From an uncultured Acidobacteriota bacterium (GTDB lineage: Bacteria > Acidobacteriota > Terriglobia > Terriglobales > Acidobacteriaceae): 64,000 nt of DNA. Below are positions 62,853 to 64,000 of the stretch, piece by piece. Location of the stretch: NCBI GenBank assembly GCA_903873705.1, contig CAIQPK010000009.1, positions 46,928 through 110,927 of the forward strand. Reading direction: 5' to 3'. The notes beneath the pieces were generated by a model. That model did no database searches. It saw nothing but the letters and a program-made list of their open reading frames with translations, and was not told the origin of the DNA. Position 1 is the stretch's first letter; each line of letters begins with the position of its first letter. Position numbers and translations under genes: made by a program.

Positions 62853-63763
62853 GACTGCATCAGTACAACCTGCTTGATTAGACTCATTATGTATTCGAGT
62901 TCGGTATCGTCAGAAACTTTAATCTCATAGTCGCCATTGCCAAGGTGCCCAATCTTCGACACGTCTTTTGCCAAACCGTTGGCGTCCTTCAAGGTGCCAA
63001 TCGGAGCATTGATGAAGAGCTTTAGCGCATTCTTCTGTACTTCGATATCGACAATATTTCGCTGCTTCTTGAACGCTACATACACTTTTTGTGGCTTGAC
63101 GGTAACGCCGTCGCTCAAATTCAAGATTGCACTTCTAAATTTCTGGTAGAGTTCGGCAATCGCGGGGCTCGCGTATGCAGTATGTTCGTTTTCAGAAACG
63201 ACCTTAATTTCTTCGACAATCTGCTTAATCTCGGGGTCGCGGCTCGCAATAGTTTTGAAGCTACCTGCCGACCTTGACGTTTCTATCTGCCGAAGCAAGA
63301 TGAGATTGTTCACGTATTGCCCAACTTCCCAGAGTTCAATTGGCAAGTCCCGAAAATTCGCTGACTGAATTTGTACGTCAGAAAACGAAGGCGCAACGAA
63401 CACGATGCGCGATTGGCTCCAATCAACATCATCGCGCTTCATGGTTTTCGAGAGCCGTTCGTTGTACTCAACGATGAAGTCGGCCTTATTTTCGAGCATC
63501 AAGCTCAGGTACATAAAACCTTGGTCAATGACACTGTAGTTCTTGTCTCGTTTGTACTCGATGATGATGAACGCCTTGTTCTGTTCGTCGTATGCCAGTG
63601 TGTCTATACGACCATTCCGTATGCAGAATTCGCTTTTAACCAAGGTGAGCGACATAAGCTGCTTCAGGTTTCTCTCGACGAGCGTTTGCAAGTCGCGTTC
63701 AAGCTTGAACGGCTTCTCGGCGACCTCAGTCAAAGAGCTATTGTTGTTGAGAAAGACTTGCAT
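62846..63763 (-). CDS. NucS-like PD-(D/E)XK nuclease with a DUF5655-type C-terminal domain
   Basis: The 305-residue protein has an N-terminal nuclease domain with GRIDTLAYDEQNKAFIIIEY and KRDKNYSVIDQ, the D...E-x-K core, plus NKADFIVEYNERLSKTM. The C-terminus (about 195-305) resembles the DUF5655 fold: PAIAELYQKFRSAILNLSDG, KPQKVYVAFKKQRNIVDIEV, ALKLFINAPIGTLKDANGLA. The MQVFLNNNSSLTEVA start at 63763 is preferred because it is the usual start of this family; the longer frame from 63817 adds 18 residues. Such proteins often sit beside restriction genes, and the Mrr fragment directly follows. Confidence 0.75.
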   Translation of the reverse strand: MQVFLNNNSSLTEVAEKPFKLERDLQTLVERNLKQLMSLTLVKSEFCIRNGRIDTLAYDEQNKAFIIIEYKRDKNYSVIDQGFMYLSLMLENKADFIVEYNERLSKTMKRDDVDWSQSRIVFVAPSFSDVQIQSANFRDLPIELWEVGQYVNNLILLRQIETSRSAGSFKTIASRDPEIKQIVEEIKVVSENEHTAYASPAIAELYQKFRSAILNLSDGVTVKPQKVYVAFKKQRNIVDIEVQKNALKLFINAPIGTLKDANGLAKDVSKIGHLGNGDYEIKVSDDTELEYIMSLIKQVVLMQSK

Positions 63764-63881
63764 CGCTCTACACACCTCTTCGCTAAGCCCGGCCCCTGTC
63801 GTCGGAGGGTATGGCAATGCGAAAAGGGTATCAGATAGAGCCAGTCACGCTGGTACACTGACCTCTCTCCGGGAGACGAAG

Positions 63882-64000
63882 ATGATTGAGATTCAAAGGG
63901 ACGGCAACGGTCAACCTTACATTCAATGGGAACAAGCACCGGGTGGGTGGAAGCGTGCATGGATTCAGCATAAGGATGAGGCGGATAAGGATTGGGCGGA
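63882..64000 (+). CDS. Start of a small protein of unknown function (cut by window edge)
   Basis: The 39 visible residues begin MIEIQRDGNGQPYIQWEQAP. GGGAG lies 6 bases before the ATG, so the start looks real. The rest lies beyond the right edge. Confidence 0.45.
   Translation, partial: MIEIQRDGNGQPYIQWEQAPGGWKRAWIQHKDEADKDWA

Larger units (their letters stand above)
44925..64000. mobile_element. Integrated genomic island at tRNA-Ser (right end outside window)
   Basis: It starts with tRNA-Ser, followed by a tyrosine integrase and an excisionase-like gene, then phage-like, nuclease and DNA-modification genes, with more AT-rich sequence and several broken genes. I saw no second copy of the tRNA 3' end within the window, so the far junction is probably past 64000. 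The left border at the tRNA 3' end is inferred. Confidence 0.75.

Noticed and set aside
45018..64000. Second copy of the tRNA-Ser 3' end as the right attachment site
   Set aside because: No repeat of the last part of the tRNA seen by eye; the right end is likely outside the window.

Overview
The window is a 64 kb piece of a high-GC Gram-negative chromosome, most likely an acidobacterium of the Terriglobia/Acidobacteriaceae type. This is inferred from the gene content: a pilMNO-type cluster with Acidobacteria-like pseudopilin, a PEP-CTERM protein, an RNase E/G with a huge insert in its S1 domain, 'GGCTGAAGCC' intergenic repeats, and a futalosine-pathway menaquinone gene. No 16S rRNA is present, so the assignment rests on protein resemblance recalled from memory.

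Layout. 1-2.1 kb: end of an A-type Fe-S carrier, then ribosomal protein S1. 2.2-12.6 kb: a type IV pilus/type II secretion-like cluster (pilC, pilB, pilM, pilN, pilO, a PilP-like protein, a pseudopilin), mostly with 4-bp gene overlaps, interrupted between pilC and pilB by a Phd/PIN toxin-antitoxin pair with its own palindrome. 13-17.9 kb: cell-shape operon mreC-mreD-mrdA-rodA. 17.9-23.1 kb: a Tat-exported metallophosphoesterase, then a structured leader and RNase E/G. 23.2-31.2 kb: ice-binding-like PEP-CTERM protein, an outer-membrane barrel, a cellulose-synthase-like glycosyltransferase with a partner, and two exported peptidases. 31.3-34.4 kb: an MqnC homologue that has lost its radical-SAM cysteines, a solitary proteasome-like Ntn hydrolase, and an IS1595-type transposase. 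35-44.8 kb: heme genes (hemG/Y-type, hemH, hemE) separated by an ECF sigma/anti-sigma-like pair and a secretin-domain protein, then two tandem barrel proteins, pyrophosphatase and an amino-acid permease.

44.9-64 kb: an integrated genomic island at a tRNA-Ser(GCT) gene, running off the right edge. It begins with a tyrosine integrase and an excisionase-like HTH protein. It also carries an HNH protein, a translationally coupled pair of tyrosine recombinases (one intact, one with nearly all catalytic residues replaced), a KH-domain protein, a Mom-like DNA-modification protein, a RecB/RNase H-like nuclease, a NucS-like/DUF5655 nuclease, a DUF2971 protein, several small unknown proteins, and three broken genes (SRAP/HMCES-type, phage Dam-type methyltransferase, Mrr-type nuclease). 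Base composition is visibly more AT-rich than in the left 44 kb.

The most interesting material is the active/inactive recombinase pair, the Mom-like protein, the orphan proteasome-like hydrolase with its coupled small ORF, the cysteine-less MqnC, and the S1-inserted scaffold of RNase E/G. All domain calls come from reading motifs by eye; none was checked by a database search.
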